NCBI GenBank assembly: GCA_905221605.1
Contig: CAJNDS010002001.1
Location: 1,379,001 to 1,443,000, forward strand
DNA from: Symbiodinium natans
Lineage: Eukaryota > Sar > Dinophyceae > Suessiales > Symbiodiniaceae
Direction of reading: 5' to 3'
DNA: 64,000 bases
Position numbers and translations under genes: made by a program. The notes below the pieces were generated by a model. That model was not told the DNA's origin. It ran no database searches and was given only the letters and a program-made list of their open reading frames with translations. How positions within the stretch are numbered: position 1 is the first letter of the stretch; each line of letters begins with the position of its first letter. Below are positions 1 to 11,294 of this stretch, in pieces.

Positions 1-490
1 TAAACCCCCAAAACCAGCAACCGCCGTGTTAACACAGATGTCCGCGCAAAGAGGTCCCACCCAAGAAAACCTTGTTTTCAACAGTCCCGGAAACCCTGAA
101 TCCCAAACCCACAACTTAAAAACTTTAAGAACATGGCAGGCGAACATTCAACGCACCTAAACCCTGCACCTTAAGCCCTAAACCCCAAAAAACAAACCCC
201 GCAAGTCCAAAACCCTCAACTCTCAGCCCTAAACGCCATCCTTGGCCTTATCGCCAGAAGAGTACTTTTCTTAAGATACGGCACCCGTATGAGAAGGACC
301 GCGAAAAAGGACCCCGCAATGTAGAACTACCCACAACTATTCAGAACCCCCCCCCCCCCAATAAAAACAGTAAATAAACAGATCATATTCCCTACATTGC
401 CCTTATGAGGAACAATGAAAAACCCCCAAAACATGAAGACAACAATTCCCTGTATTACCCTTATAAGGAAGAATATATTTGCGGATGTCC

Positions 491-715
491 CCTAATGCCT
501 AAATCCTAAACCCTAAACCCCAATCCTAAAAACCCTAAACCCTAAACCCTAAACCCTCAACCCTAAACCCTAATTAAACCCTAAACCCTGAACCCTAAGC
601 CCTAAGCCCTAAACCCTAAACCCTAAACCCTAAGAGCCCTGAGCCCTAAGCCCTAATAGCCCTAAGCCCTAAACCCTAAACCCTAAGCCCTAAGCCCTAA
701 TAGCCCTAAGCACTA
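491..715 (-). repeat. CCCTAAA array, degenerate
   Basis: About 30 units with CCCTAAG, CCCTGAA and TAATAG variants. Confidence 0.95.
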
Positions 716-739
716 ACTCAGTTAGAGATAAAGCGGCCA

Positions 740-808
740 CGTAAGCTGTGCCGGGTGGCGTTGCAGCATCGCAGCGGCCATTTCCCGACGCCAGAGCTGC
801 TCCATGCT
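740..808 (-). CDS. Candidate exon, IQ-like
   Basis: Island between a CCCTAAA array ending near 715 and a TTTAGGG array starting near 833. The minus strand has a possible acceptor (aatag) and reads EQLWRREMAAAMLQRH, which resembles the first half of an IQ motif (hydrophobic residue followed by Q). A GC donor could follow the H-P codons. It would be the most downstream exon visible. Frame and ends are uncertain. Confidence 0.35.
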
Positions 809-1681
809 ATTCCTTAAGAGGGTCCAAGAGGGTTTAGGGTTTAGGGTTTAGGATTTAGGGTAAACCGGGTTTAGGGTTTAGGGCTTGTGGGGGAAGTTTA
901 GGGATTAGGGGTTTGGAGGTTTGAGGGTTTAGGGGTTTTAAAGGTTAAGAGGGTGTGGGGGAAGTTTATGGAGTAGGGCTTAGGGCTTTTGGAGGTTTAA
1001 GGGTTTAAGGGTCGAAGGGCTTTCAAGGGCTTTAGGTTCAGAGGCTCAGGGTGTAGGTTGGAGAAGTTGAGGGTTTAGAGCAGGGGCTCAGGGCTTTAGG
1101 GAAAGAAACCATGGGGTTTAGGGGGCTTTGGAGGCATTGGGCTGACGGCGACTGATTGAACACGGACGTCGACTCGCAGCAGAGCTGCTACGGTGAGAAG
1201 CAGGCAGCTTTGCCTAAACTCAACCCCCAAAATCCCCAAACCCAAGATATAAGCCCTCTGAGAAGGGCCTTGATGTCCAACTCCCACAAACAAACTTGCT
1301 GGTGCTTCAGGGGCAGTGACATTACTCTGCTTCGGGTTTCGGGCTTAGGGGCTCTGAACTCAGAACCCTAACGCTACGTCTGGGAACTATATTGGGGGCC
1401 TTTTCTGAGCAGGGCGAGCTTGCCAGGAATTGGTTGACATACCTCAAAGCCCTCAAGTGCGAGCTCCCCAAAACTAACCCTCAAAATAGCAACTCAACCC
1501 TAAAACCCTAAACGCCCCAAACCCTACAACCCTAAAGGAACCCTAGAGCATCCAACAACACTTAACCCCACATCCGAAACCCTAAAGCACCCTAAACCCT
1601 AAAACCCTAATACCCTAAACCTGCCTTGTAAACCCTAAACCCTAAACCCTAAACCCTAAACCCTAAACCCGAAACCCTGAA

Positions 1682-1740
1682 CAGCCAGGGCTCTCCCATC
1701 GGACTCGGCCCCGGTAGCCGCGCCAACGGCGCTGGATCTC
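1682..1740 (-). CDS. Exon encoding an IQ motif
   Basis: Minus-strand translation gives EIQRRWRGYRGRVRW, matching the IQ consensus (I-Q-x3-R-G-x3-R-x2-W/Y) at every key position. The acceptor is probably the AG of ccccaag at 1741-1742. The island sits between CCCTAAA units (1605-1680) and a G-rich tract passing into TTTAGGG (1745-1870). IQ motifs bind calmodulin in its calcium-free or calcium-bound form. The downstream end is not fixed: GTTC and GGTTTC options lie within 10 bp. Confidence 0.75.
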
Positions 1741-2787
1741 CTTGGGGCGGGGGGGGGGGGGGGTGTTTCAAGGGAGTCTTTAGAGGGTGGGGGGTGGGGG
1801 GGGGGGGGGTTTGGGTTTTTTGGGTTTAGGGTTTAGGATTTAGGGTTTAGGGTTCAGGGTTTAGGATTACAGGGCTTTTAAGGAGTCCTGAGCCAAGGGC
1901 TGCCTGAGGGTCTAGGGCCTAGGATTTGTAAGGCTGGCGGGGAGGGGCTGACAAGAAATAGTGCAGAAGCCCCCATGCCACTGCATCGCAAGAGCTCACA
2001 CTCCTGATCGGGAGAGCTCCCCTTAAAGAGAACTGTAGGTTCCCCAAGCAGCTGTAGGACTGAAAATGATTTTTCTGAGGGTAACCCACAGAATTCGGGC
2101 GTAGGGTTTAGGGTTAGGGTGGCATCCTGGCTAATGTCGCTTCCACTTAGGTTTGGCCATCGTTTTCTGCAGGCCCATCTCTGTCGAGCCCCTTTTCAAA
2201 CTAAGCCTGCTTCATCCCAACAGCTGTGAAGCACTCTGCCTTTAAGGGTTTAGGTGTGTCTTCAAGGATATAGGGTTTAGGGTTTATAGGGTTTAGGGTT
2301 GAGGGTTTTAGGGTCCTGGTGTCACCGCCTTGGGGCCGATGCATTGGGCACGTGGGCTTGCGGATCTGAGGGCCTCAGGGGTTTAGTGATACCCCAAACC
2401 CCAAAACCCCACCTCAAACCTTGAACCCCTGAAAGGCTTCTTGGGTTTTCGGGCTCAGGGTTTAACGCCCCCAAAGTAGGGTTCCTGGATGGGTACAGTA
2501 GCGAATGGGTACCGGCCATGACATTGGCCTTCACCCAAGCCAAAGGCCCAGCCACAAGGCCCTGAATCTTAACCTCTCAGTGCTTAGGGGTTTTGGTTTA
2601 GGGTTGGGGCGTTTAGGGGTTGGAGGGGTTGCAGCCCTGAACCCTCACGTTTAGGGCTTTAGGGTTTGGGGTTTCCTAAATTCCAACCCCTAACCCTAAA
2701 CCCTGAACCCGAAGCTCCTAAACCTCTACCCTAAACCCCAAACCCTAAAATCAGAAACCCTAAACCCTAAACCCTAAACCCTGAAAG

Positions 2788-2872
2788 ACAGTGTATCCGG
2801 GGAGTGCAGAGGCCGGCCCGGGCCGTAGCGCAGCCGAGCATCGATGGCTGCCCAGATCCTCTCCTCCTGTTT
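2788..2872 (-). CDS. Candidate exon, helical, same gene
   Basis: Island between CCCTAAA (2755-2783) and TTTAGGG (2876-2990). The minus strand is open and reads KQEERIWAAIDARLRYG, a charged helix that could be a degenerate IQ segment. The other minus frames and one plus frame are also open, so the call rests mainly on its position between inverted arrays. Confidence 0.4.
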
Positions 2873-2877
2873 CAGAC

Positions 2878-2990
2878 TTAGGGTTTAGGGTTTAGGGTTT
2901 AGGGTTTAGGGTTTAGGGTTTAGGGTTTAGGGTTTAGGGTTTAGGGTTTAGGGCTTAGGGTTTAGGGCTTGGGGCTGGGGTTTAGGGTTT
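2878..2990 (+). repeat. TTTAGGG array
   Basis: About 14 units, starting directly after an exon island. Confidence 0.95.
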
Positions 2991-3388
2991 AGGGCTAGGG
3001 GTTTAGATTTTGGGGCTCTTTCGGGCTTGGGGTTGCAGGGATTAGGGGACCCGAAAACCCCAAGATCCTAAATCTTTAGGGCTTAGGGAGTTAGCGGTCT
3101 AGGGGTGTTAGGGCGGTGTGTCGGGTCCAACTACCTTGATTTGGGGATGCGTTGGGCCCCGGGTGGCTACTGTAGAGCACCCTTGCGTGCACGCTATCTA
3201 AGCTAGACTGCTCGGGCCTGCAGGCACACCCCTGAGGGGGAGAGACACCACTCTCGGTCCCTGAACCCTGAAACCCTACACCCTGGACCCTTAAAACCCT
3301 AGAAACCCCAAACACAAATCCCTAAACCCTAAACCCTAAACCCTAAACCCTAAACCCTAAACCCAAAAAACCCACATCAGCTAGGCGC

Positions 3389-3419
3389 CTGCTCCACCGC
3401 TTCCCGCCACATCTTCCCT
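3389..3419 (-). CDS. Candidate microexon (31 bp)
   Basis: On the minus strand tttgcag is a good acceptor and a GC donor follows GAGCAG. The 31 bp between them read GKMWREAVEQ. The starting phase fits the end of the exon at 4850-4923. If the upstream acceptor were used instead, the longer reading LRTWCGGCLCRGKMW would look like a damaged IQ motif. Flanked by CCCTAAA (3321-3365) and TTTAGGG (3450-3510). Confidence 0.4.
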
Positions 3420-4235
3420 CTGCAAAGGCAGCCTCCGCACCAAGTCCGGAGTTTAGGTTTAGGGTTTGCCGATTTTAGGGTTTGGGGTTTAGGGTTTAGG
3501 GGTTATAAACCCTACAAGCCCTAACCCTAAACAAACCTAAACGTCAAACCCTAAACCCTAAACCTTACAACTACGGAACTCAAGGGTTTGGAGGGCTTAA
3601 AGGGGTTTAGGTTTAGGGTTTAGGGTTTAGGGTTTAGGGTTTAGGGTTTAGGGTTTAGGGTTTAGGGTTTAGGGTTTAGGGTTTAGGGCTTTGGGGAGGT
3701 GTAGCAAGGGCCCTTGGGGCTGGGAATCGTGTGGGGGATTTGGGGCCCTGGGGTTCGGGGTTCGGGGTTTAGGGTTTAGGGTTTAGGGTGAGGGTTTTGG
3801 GGGGGTTACAGTTTGATCCAAGTTTGGGGTGTAGACTTTGGGAGCTTGGGGGTTCTGTACGGATGCACGCAGTGGTGGCCCAGGGTTTAGGGCTTAGAGG
3901 GGGCACAGCTGTGCTCGAGTTCCTGGAGCATAATAGGGACCCCGAAAAAGCCCATGCCCTTGATTCCTCCTATCCGAGTCAGAACCTCAATCCCTATAAA
4001 CCCCATACCCAATCCGCACCCATGAAACCTACCAAATCACTGCCCACCTGAAGCGTTAAAGGTGGAACGAAAAAAGTCAGGGTTTAGGGTTTAGGGTTTA
4101 GGGTTTAGGGTTTAGGGTTTAGGGTTTAGGGTTTAGAGTTTAGGGTTTAGGGTTTAGGGTCTAGTGTTTGGGGTGTACGGTGGCCCTGATACGTACCGAA
4201 GGCCCCAAAAAGCCCCTAGGATGCAGCCTTCAACA

Positions 4236-4382
4236 CCCTGAACCCTAAACCCTAAACCCTAAACCCTAAACCCTAAACCCTGAACCCTAAACCCTAAACC
4301 CTAAACCCTAAACCCTAAACCCTAAACCCTAAACCCTAAACCCTAAACCCTAAACCCTAAACCCTAAACCCTAAACCCTGAC
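4236..4382 (-). repeat. CCCTAAA array
   Basis: About 21 nearly perfect units. It faces a TTTAGGG array (4079-4160) across 75 bp, the inverse of the exon arrangement. Confidence 0.95.
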
Positions 4383-4849
4383 CCTCCAGGATTGCTCTCC
4401 CCAGAACAAAGTGTTTTGGGAAGGCTTGGGTTGATGAGACCGGTTTCAACCCCAAAGCCGAACCTTAAGACCCAAAGACCCTAAACCCTAAACCCTAAAC
4501 CCTAAACCCTAAACCCTAAACCCTAAACCCTAAACCCTAAGCCCTAAACCCTAAACCCTAAATGCCCTAAGCCCTGAAAGCCTAAGACCTTCAACTCAAA
4601 ACGGGGATCTGCGATGTTACGCGCCCTCGTTGAAGAGGGATTGCTTGCTCAACGCTTGAACCCAGCTCTTCCTTCGTTGAGGGTTTAAGGGGTTTAGGGT
4701 TTAGGGTGTATGGTTTAAAACCTTGAGCCTTCAGCCGAATGACGGCACTCTCAACCGGGCCATCATGGCTTGCTGTCTCGGGCCGAAAAACCTGCCCTGC
4801 TTTGAACCTCTAGGTTGGGACACACTCAACCCTGAACCCTCAAACCCAC

Positions 4850-4923
4850 GTGTCAAAGCAGAAGTGAAAGCCTCGGGTGTAGCGCTGGATGGTGATGATG
4901 GTCTTCTCAGCCTTCTCGAAGTC
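4850..4923 (-). CDS. Exon encoding an IQ motif
   Basis: Minus-strand translation reads DFEKAEK followed by TIITIQRYTRGFHF, a clear IQ motif (I-Q-R-Y-T-R-G). The acceptor is a TTTAGAG sequence derived from a telomere-like unit at 4924-4930. The donor is GTGGG at 4849. The 74-bp exon ends in phase 2, which matches the microexon at 3389-3419. The usual basic residue four positions after the glycine is absent. Confidence 0.8.
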
Positions 4924-5155
4924 CTCTAAACCCAAGCGGGTTGGCAAACGTGTTTAGTGTTCCTAAACCCTAAACCCTAAACCCTGAACCCGGAACCCTG
5001 AAACGTGAAGCTTGAACCCTGAACCCTGAACCCGACAGCTAGCCCAAGCGCACCAAAAAAACCTAATACCTGAAAATCCCTAGAGCCTCAGAGCCACAAA
5101 TCGAAATACTTAGACACCCTGAACCCTAGACGGCAAGGGCTTAGGGTGGTTTGGG

Positions 5156-5355
5156 CCCTAAACCCTCAACCCTCAACCCTCAACTTAACCCTAAACCCTA
5201 AACCCTAAACCCTAAACCCTCAACCCTCAGCCCTCAGCCCTCAGCCCTCAGCCCTCAGCCCTCAGCCCTCAGCCCTCAGCCCTCAGCCCTCAGCCCTCAG
5301 CCCTCAGCCCTCAACTTAACCCTAAACCCTAAACCCTAAACCCTAAACCCTAAAC
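5156..5355 (-). repeat. CCCTAAA array with an internal CCCTCAG block
   Basis: CCCTAAA units flank about 13 homogeneous CCCTCAG units (5222-5312). The short motif ccctcaacttaaccctaaa occurs at both edges of the block. Confidence 0.95.
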
Positions 5356-5433
5356 CCTCGGCTGTCCCGCTTCAGCTTCAGGTACTGTGCCCGTGTCTGG
5401 GCGCCCAGCCACATCTTCCTCTGGAACGTGGGG
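5356..5433 (-). CDS. Exon encoding an IQ-like motif
   Basis: The minus strand reads FQRKMWLGAQTRAQYLKLK: F-Q replaces I-Q and L-G replaces R-G, but spacing and downstream basic and aromatic residues fit an IQ motif. The donor is the G of a GTTTAGGG unit at 5355, so the telomere-like array supplies the splice site. The acceptor is either ttccag at 5421 or the ctaag of the right-hand array at 5434; only the latter keeps the F-Q residues. Confidence 0.7.
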
Positions 5434-5772
5434 CTTAGGGTTTAGGATTTAGGGGTTTAGGGTTCAGGGTTTAGGGTTTAGGGTTTAGGGTTTAGGATTT
5501 CGGATTTGGGGTTTATGGGGTGTAGGCCTTTGGGGCTCTGGGTGTGGGGTTTCAGCTTGCGTTTCTTGGGAGTTGGGGCCCCTACTTCATGACTTACAGT
5601 GTCAATTCACAAGTAGCAGGTAGGCTTAGGATCACCCTGCAAAGGCTAGTTGAGGCCCCTAAACCCTGAACCCTTATCTAGGGAAACTTAAGGAAGCTTA
5701 GGGAGCCTTAGGGAGTAGGGGGGGTTTTAGGGAAACTTGGGTTACACAACCCCCTCCTTCCCCCCTTCCTTG

Positions 5773-5883
5773 CTTGGTAGCCCAGTAACCATATTAAAAT
5801 AAGGGCACCCTTTTTTGGGTTGGTTATTTTATACGGGAACCCATAACCAAAACAAAGGGTAAAGGGTACACTGGGCTACCAAG
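5773..5883. mobile_element. Foldback element, family D
   Basis: cttggtagcccagtaacc and its inverse actgggctaccaag, 111 bp. Confidence 0.9.
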
Positions 5884-6132
5884 CCTAAGACCCCTGTGAA
5901 GCAACCAAACACGGCAGCCCATAAACCCGGAAAACCTCAACAAGCGTGGAAGAAGCCTTGAAGCCTCAGAACTAGAACCCCAAAGCCCTTTGAACACCTT
6001 GAACCCTGAACCCTGAACCCTAACCCCTAAACCCACAAACCTAAAGCCTAAACCCTGAACCCTAAACCCTAAACCCTGAACCCGCAGACCCCAAAGCCCC
6101 TGAATTGTTTTGAAGAGTGAAAAAAGTAAAAG

Positions 6133-6206
6133 TCCAAGGAGCCGGAGATAGGTGGCCGCAGCCTCCATCTCCTTCAGGCGCTGGTCGCGCAGGTTGTCGA
6201 CCTGGG
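6133..6206 (-). CDS. Exon, charged helix with IQ-like end
   Basis: Minus-strand frame reads VDNLRDQRLKEM and continues EAAATYLRLLG, a strongly helical stretch typical of linkers between IQ motifs. The acceptor is gcccag at 6207-6212. The donor is unclear: a GA dinucleotide after CTCCTTG is the closest option. The long minus-strand frame over 5824-6168 here mostly reads telomere-like repeat and is not a protein in itself. Confidence 0.6.
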
Positions 6207-6680
6207 CTCAAGAGTTCCTAAGCTTGGGTTCAAACCCAAACCCCTAGCACAAGCTGGTTCCTTAAGTTTAGGGTTTAACGGTTCCTCAAGTTTAGGGTTT
6301 CCTAAGCTTAGGGTTCACATCCTAGCCCCTGGTACAAGCTCTGAATCCCTCGAACACGATGCACATCAAGTGTGAACATCAAGATCAAGAAGCTGAGCTG
6401 GGGGGGGGGGGGGGGCGAATAGGCTAAGTGAACCCGGCACACATGCTTAAAACATCCCTAGTGCCCTAAACCCTGAACCCGGATCACCCGAAGCCCGAAG
6501 TCACAAGCCCCGAAAGATAAGTTGCTGAAATGGCATCCAATTTAGGGTTTGGGGTGGGAGTTTGCAAGGCCCTCAGCTCTACTGCAGTACCCTGTGCGAT
6601 GCATTCAAGGGGTTTAGGGTTTAGGGTTTCGGGTTTCGGGTTTAGGGTTTAGAGAGAGTCAGCGGCCTCTCAACAAAAGC

Positions 6681-6742
6681 CCAGCCACTCGTTTCCGAGC
6701 CTTGCGCGCACGGTACATGGACTGGATCTTGGTAGCCGAGTC
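6681..6742 (-). CDS. Exon encoding an IQ motif
   Basis: Minus-strand translation DS then ATKIQSMYRARKARKRV is a near-perfect IQ motif (I-Q-x3-R-A-x3-R). The acceptor aaacaaag at 6743-6750 lies directly against a TTTAGGG array that starts at 6748. A GC donor at 6680 is the best end. Left of the exon are the degenerate TTTCGGG units of 6611-6650, so this exon lacks a clean CCCTAAA flank on that side. Confidence 0.8.
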
Positions 6743-7206
6743 CTTTGTTTAGGGTTTAGGGTTTAGGGTTTAGGATTTAGGGTTTAGGGTTTAGGCTTAA
6801 ACGTAACCGAAATTCCAAACCCTCAATCCTCAACCCTCGAACAAGGATCAACAGACATGTTGAGAGGTCCGTGAGAAACCCGAAGCCCTAAAATCCGAAA
6901 CTACCTTAAGCCCCCAAACCCTTAAAAAACCCTAAGCCCAAAACCCTTAAAACCTGAAGTCCCAAACCCAACTTAAACCCCCAACCCCTACACCCTAACC
7001 CCTCAATCCCGAAAACCCAAAACCCTAAACCCAGACGTGCTCCTAAACCCTAAACCCTAAACCCTAAACCCTAAACCCTAAACCCTAAACCCTAAACCCT
7101 AAACCCTAAATCCTAGACCCTATAAGCCCTAAACCCTGGAGAAAATGAACCTTCACCAGAACATCGGGCCAGTGCAAGAAGCGACTCTGAGTGAAACCCT
7201 GAAAAG

Positions 7207-7400
7207 GTTTAGGGTTTGAGGGTTTAGGGTTTTGGGTGTGGGGTTTAGGGTTTAGGGTTTAGGGTTTAGGGTTTAGGGTTTAGGGTTTAGGGTTTAGGGT
7301 TTAGGGTTTAGGGTTTAGGGTTTAGGGTTTAGGGTTTAGGGTTTCGGGTTTAGGCTTTCGGGTCTGGGGTTTAGGGCCTTAGGTTTGGGGTTTAGGGTAG
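7207..7400 (+). repeat. TTTAGGG array
   Basis: About 17 perfect units with degenerate edges; the CCCTAAA array 7030-7110 lies to the left, with no convincing exon between (7111-7206). Confidence 0.95.
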
Positions 7401-7994
7401 GCCTCAGCAGCACCTGCAGATCCCTTGTAAAAGCAAAATTGCAGGAGCCAAGTCTACCTCAACACCACATGACACAGTTTAGGGTTTAGGGTTTAGGGTT
7501 TGGGGTTTGGGGTTTGGGGTTTGGGGTTTGGGGTTTAGGGCTTAGGGTATCTTAGCTGAGTCAACGGCTGCAGAAGCAGGTGAGCCTGTTTTCCCTGAAT
7601 GCCGCCCCCCCGGTGGAGTCAACAGCTGCAGAACCCAATAGAATGTAGCTTGAACCCTCTCAGTAAGCCAAGTTCCCCTGAACTCCTCAAACAGTTTGGC
7701 AACGTCATTCTGCACTATGCTTCCTAAACGTTTTCTGCACTTGATCTAGCCCAAGTCCCAAACCCTGAACTGATCTCAAGGAGCAAAACACCCTGAGCCT
7801 TGAGCACAAATATCATGATGGCTACATTAGAAGAAGCCCAGAAACCTTAAGCCCTGAGCCTGCCTGTTTCGGCTCTATATGAAGTGCCCCATCAAAAAGC
7901 GTCCCGAAACCGTAAACCCTAACCCTAAAACCTAAACCCTAAGCCTCTAAACCCTAAACCCTAAACCCTAAACCCCTAAACCCTAAACCCCTGA

Positions 7995-8069
7995 ACTCTG
8001 CAGACGGGGGTCGTACTCCAACTTGGCTTGCCTTGCCTCCGAGTACCGCACGTAGGCGACTGCACGTCC
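7995..8069 (-). CDS. Candidate exon, same gene
   Basis: The minus strand reads AVAYVRYSEARQAKLEY and then DPRLQ, open in only one of three frames. The acceptor is atgttag at 8070. No domain is recognised. It lies between CCCTAAA (7915-7990) and TTTAGGG (8080-8225), the typical exon setting here. Confidence 0.55.
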
Positions 8070-8079
8070 CTAACATGGC

Positions 8080-8225
8080 ATTTAGGGTTTAGGGTTTAGG
8101 GTTTAGGGTTTAGGGTTTAGGGTTTAGGGTTTAGGGTTTAGGGTTTAAGGTTTAGGGTTAGGGTTTAGGGCTTAGGGTTTAGGGCTGAGGGTTTCGGGCT
8201 AAGGCCTTAGGGTTCAGAGTTTAGG
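8080..8225 (+). repeat. TTTAGGG array
   Basis: About 10 perfect units, then TTTAGGGC and related variants. Confidence 0.95.
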
Positions 8226-8720
8226 GTTTACGAGCCAATACTTAGGGTCTTTGCGTTTCATTAGGGTTTAGGCTTGAGGGTTTGGGGCTTATCTTGGGTT
8301 TAGGGTTCAAGGTTCGCGTCTCAGGTGAAGAGATTTGGCCTTTTGTTCGGGTCTAGGTATAGAGTTGTGGATCCAAGTTAGGATGAACGCTTTGGGGTTC
8401 AACTCGGGCTGGGGTTTATGGTTGTGGGTCAGAGGTTTGGGACACCAACAGCACTGTTCCGTAACCCTACCTAGACACAGGAGTAACCTAGGAACAAAAA
8501 CGGGTGCCCTTCTGGGTTTAGAGGCGCTTCTAAGCGGACCGAAACCCAACGCTGGGTTCTAGCTAACACTGAAAAACTACACCCCCCCAGGCCCAAAGAG
8601 GATACCGTAAACCCTAAACCTCAAAACCCTAAACCCTAAACCCTCAAACCTTGAACCCTAAACCTCAAAACCCTAAACCCTAAACCCAAACCCTAAGCCC
8701 TAATGCCTAAAACCTTGAAC

Positions 8721-8770
8721 CCCCGGGTAGCCTTCCAGCCGCGGTACAGTCGCTGTAAGTCCACAGAGGC
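8721..8770 (-). CDS. Exon encoding an IQ motif
   Basis: Minus-strand translation gives ASVDLQRLYRGWKATRG, an IQ motif (L-Q-x3-R-G-x3-R). The acceptor is gacggag at 8771-8777. The donor GTTC at 8720 is part of a degenerate telomere-like unit. Left flank is CCCTAAA (8608-8715). On the right, instead of TTTAGGG, there are foldback element fragments (8797-8885). Confidence 0.75.
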
Positions 8771-8796
8771 CTCCGTCACGAGGCTAAGAGCTTATA

Positions 8797-8885
8797 GGTT
8801 GGGATGTTCCCCTTTATACTAATAGTCCTTACTTGGAGGTTCATGGTACTTCTTAACCAATGAGAAGTTTACCTATACCCACTTA
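8797..8885. mobile_element. Joined fragments of families B and A
   Basis: ttgggatgttcccctttata (family B left end) is followed after about 12 bp by acttggaggttcatggtact (family A left end). Both right ends are missing. Confidence 0.7.
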
Positions 8886-8899
8886 GGGTAGGAAGACGT

Positions 8900-9965
8900 A
8901 TCAGCTCCCAGAAAGTGGATCAGGCACTTGTGGGAGTCAGGGCGGGGTAACTGGATCACAAACACAACGAACTGGATCAGCACAGCACGAGTCGGATCAA
9001 CGTATCGGAACCCAAGCCGGAGACATGTGGATCACAGGACGACTGTGTCGGATCATGTTGTTTTATGTCTGAGAACGTACGCCTAGATGATGGCTGCAGG
9101 ACGTCCCGGTTAGATTTAGAGCCGATCCGATCTCGCAGGGACGGCTTCACTCTGTTTCCTTCCAGCGCCGCCAATGCGAGGGGATCGGGTTTAATGCGGC
9201 GCGCGTGTGTCATTTGCCAGGCTTTTTTCCTTCGCCATTTCATGGACGTTGATAGACTGCGTCGCTTCGCATGCCTCCGAGCCTGTAATATTTTGCCGCG
9301 CAGTATTGAAATTCTGGATTGGTGTTTTTGCTCTTCAAGTTTGTCACATCCTGCTGCTTGTTTTCGCTCACCACTACTGTCAGCCGATTTGGCGTCGTAC
9401 CTGAGGGCGGAGGGCATGCCAAGCCGATAGTTGCGTGTGCTGTGTATAGAAGGAGCTTGCCGTCAGACGGCCTTCTGGCTGCGTCGTTTCTGCAAGGAGA
9501 TTGCCGTTGGACAGAACTACTTTTGCAAGCTTCCTTAGTTCGCATGCCTCAGAGCTGGGAATATGTTGTTATTGCTCGATGTTTTTGTTTCAAGACATTC
9601 TGGCAAATCTAAGAAGTGGTCACTTATTTTTCAATGACCACCTTTTTATCTTACTTACTGGCATCTTTACGACAGGCATTCCAAGCCAACCAACCATGGC
9701 ATGGCACGTGTATAGGAGGAGCTCGCCGTGGGACCCTCCCCGATCGCTTGGAGGAGCTTCCTGGGCCCCTCCTGGGGACCCCCCCCCATGTCTTGATTCT
9801 TGAGCCGATTGGGGCCCGAGGCGATCCGTTTCGTAGAATGGGGTATCCGATCCGCCCGGGCATGCGGATCTGATTCGTTCCTACGTCCGATCTGACTCGC
9901 GGAGCTGATTCTGTGGCCTGATTCGGCCCCCTGGGAACCTGATACCTGCAGCTTCCACCCACTTA
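8900..9965. other. Island without telomere-like repeats; GGATCA motifs and a diverged duplication
   Basis: About 1 kb with no TTTAGGG units. At its left edge GGATCA occurs six times (8917, 8953, 8973, 8993, 9029, 9050) at roughly 20 or 36 bp spacing. Two blocks are diverged copies: tcgcatgcctc…gagc…tttttg near 9265-9450 and near 9540-9730, both ending in gtgtata(g/ggag)gagct(t/c)gccg. Frames of 97-146 residues are open on both strands, none recognised. Probably an old repeat or transposon relic. Confidence 0.5.
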
Positions 9966-10052
9966 GAAGCCCCTTAAGTGCCCTCATATGGTTATCAGTA
10001 CAGTTATAACAGTTATAATTGCAGTTATAATTCGTTAATAAGTACCATGAAT
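9954..10052. mobile_element. Family A fragment
   Basis: Interior (agccccttaagtgccctcat, acagttataacagttata) and the right end ttaataagtaccatgaatga. Confidence 0.7.
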
Positions 10053-10196
10053 GAGGCGCATGAACCCTAAACCCTAAACCCTGAACCCTAAACCCTCAAC
10101 CCTAAACCTAAACCCTAAACCCTGAACCCCAAACGCTAAACCCTAAAAGGTTGAGGCGTGCCGGGGTTTTTGGGCAAATGAGCTTCTTGGGCTAGA

Positions 10197-10440
10197 CTGA
10201 CCTAGTTGCTGAGTACCCCGGCTCAAAAAAAGGCTAACCCTTCATCTAGGGTAGGATTGTATATACCCCTAAGAGGTTAAAGGCCACCTACTGAATAAGG
10301 ATATCCTTTCAATTATGGAAGGATTGTTTTTATACCCCAAAAGGCTAAATGTTGCCTGCCCAGCTACGAAGTTGAGGATTCAGGAAGTTAGAGTCGCCAG
10401 AAGTAGGTTTGCTTCTTGAGAGGCGGGTATGTACTAGCTT
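10197..10440. mobile_element. Family E relative
   Basis: tagttgctgagtaccccggctc, then two blocks of aggattgt(a/t)(t/a)tatacccc(t/a)a(a)gaggtt/aggcta, partly duplicated. The right end is unclear. Confidence 0.5.
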
Positions 10441-10529
10441 ACCCTAAACCCTAAACCCTAAACCCTAAACCCTGATCCCCGAACCCTAAACCCTAAACCC
10501 TAAAGGCACAAACCACCCCCCTCCCCCCC

Positions 10530-10583
10530 TTCCCTCATTCCAGGCCTTGTCGAGCAACCGAGCATGTTCCATCTCCTGTGCGG
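10530..10583 (-). CDS. Candidate exon, helical
   Basis: Short island between two CCCTAAA tracts. The minus strand reads AAQEMEHARLLDKAWNEGR, an amphipathic helix that suits the linker between IQ motifs. No clear splice sites. Weak evidence apart from composition and strand. Confidence 0.35.
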
Positions 10584-11294
10584 CCCTAAACCCTATACCC
10601 TAAACCCTAAACCCTGAACGGAGCGGGGGAGGGGGTTCGGGAGGGTCCAGGGTTAGGCATACATCGGTTGAGGGTTCAGTGACATGCTCCGGCCCATTTG
10701 AACTTTATAGGGCCAGAAGGACGAGCTCAAGGCCCGGGGAAGAATTCATGAAACCCTAAACCCTAAACCCTAAACCCTAGTCATGCGAGCTTAAGCTCGG
10801 AATTGCGTAGCAGGGTTCTACGCGGGTATGTGACCGAATGTTCCTCAATGCCCGCTGCTCACCAGAGAGCTTCCTGAGTGTCCTTAAGGTGACCTCCCCC
10901 CACCCAGCGTATATCCCAAATCCTCTATAAGAACCTTCTAAACGATGGACTTGCATCATTCAAGTGCTGACGCCCTGAGCAAGCAAAAAGCGATGTGGGT
11001 TGACCAAGTTTCTACCCGCCAACTGGGTAGCCCTGCAGGTCATACGTCTACCCCGAAACAATTGTGGATCGAGGACAGAACCCCCACACAACAGCAGGTT
11101 TCAGTCCGGACCCGGTGAGCCCTACATCCTGACTCAAAAAAAACCCAAAATCCAAAACTGGTCTGAGACCTTCTGATCTCCGAACCCTAAATTGTGTGAT
11201 CAGCGAAGCCCCTGACCCTTGAACTGGGGGTTTGGGTTTGGGGTTTAGGGCCTAAGGTGAAACCCTTGAGCACTGAGCCCTCGAACCCTGTGTC

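Noticed and set aside
5824-6168. 114-residue minus-strand protein
   Set aside because: Its middle is translated TTTAGGG-type repeat and its end a foldback element; only the 6133-6206 part looks like an exon.
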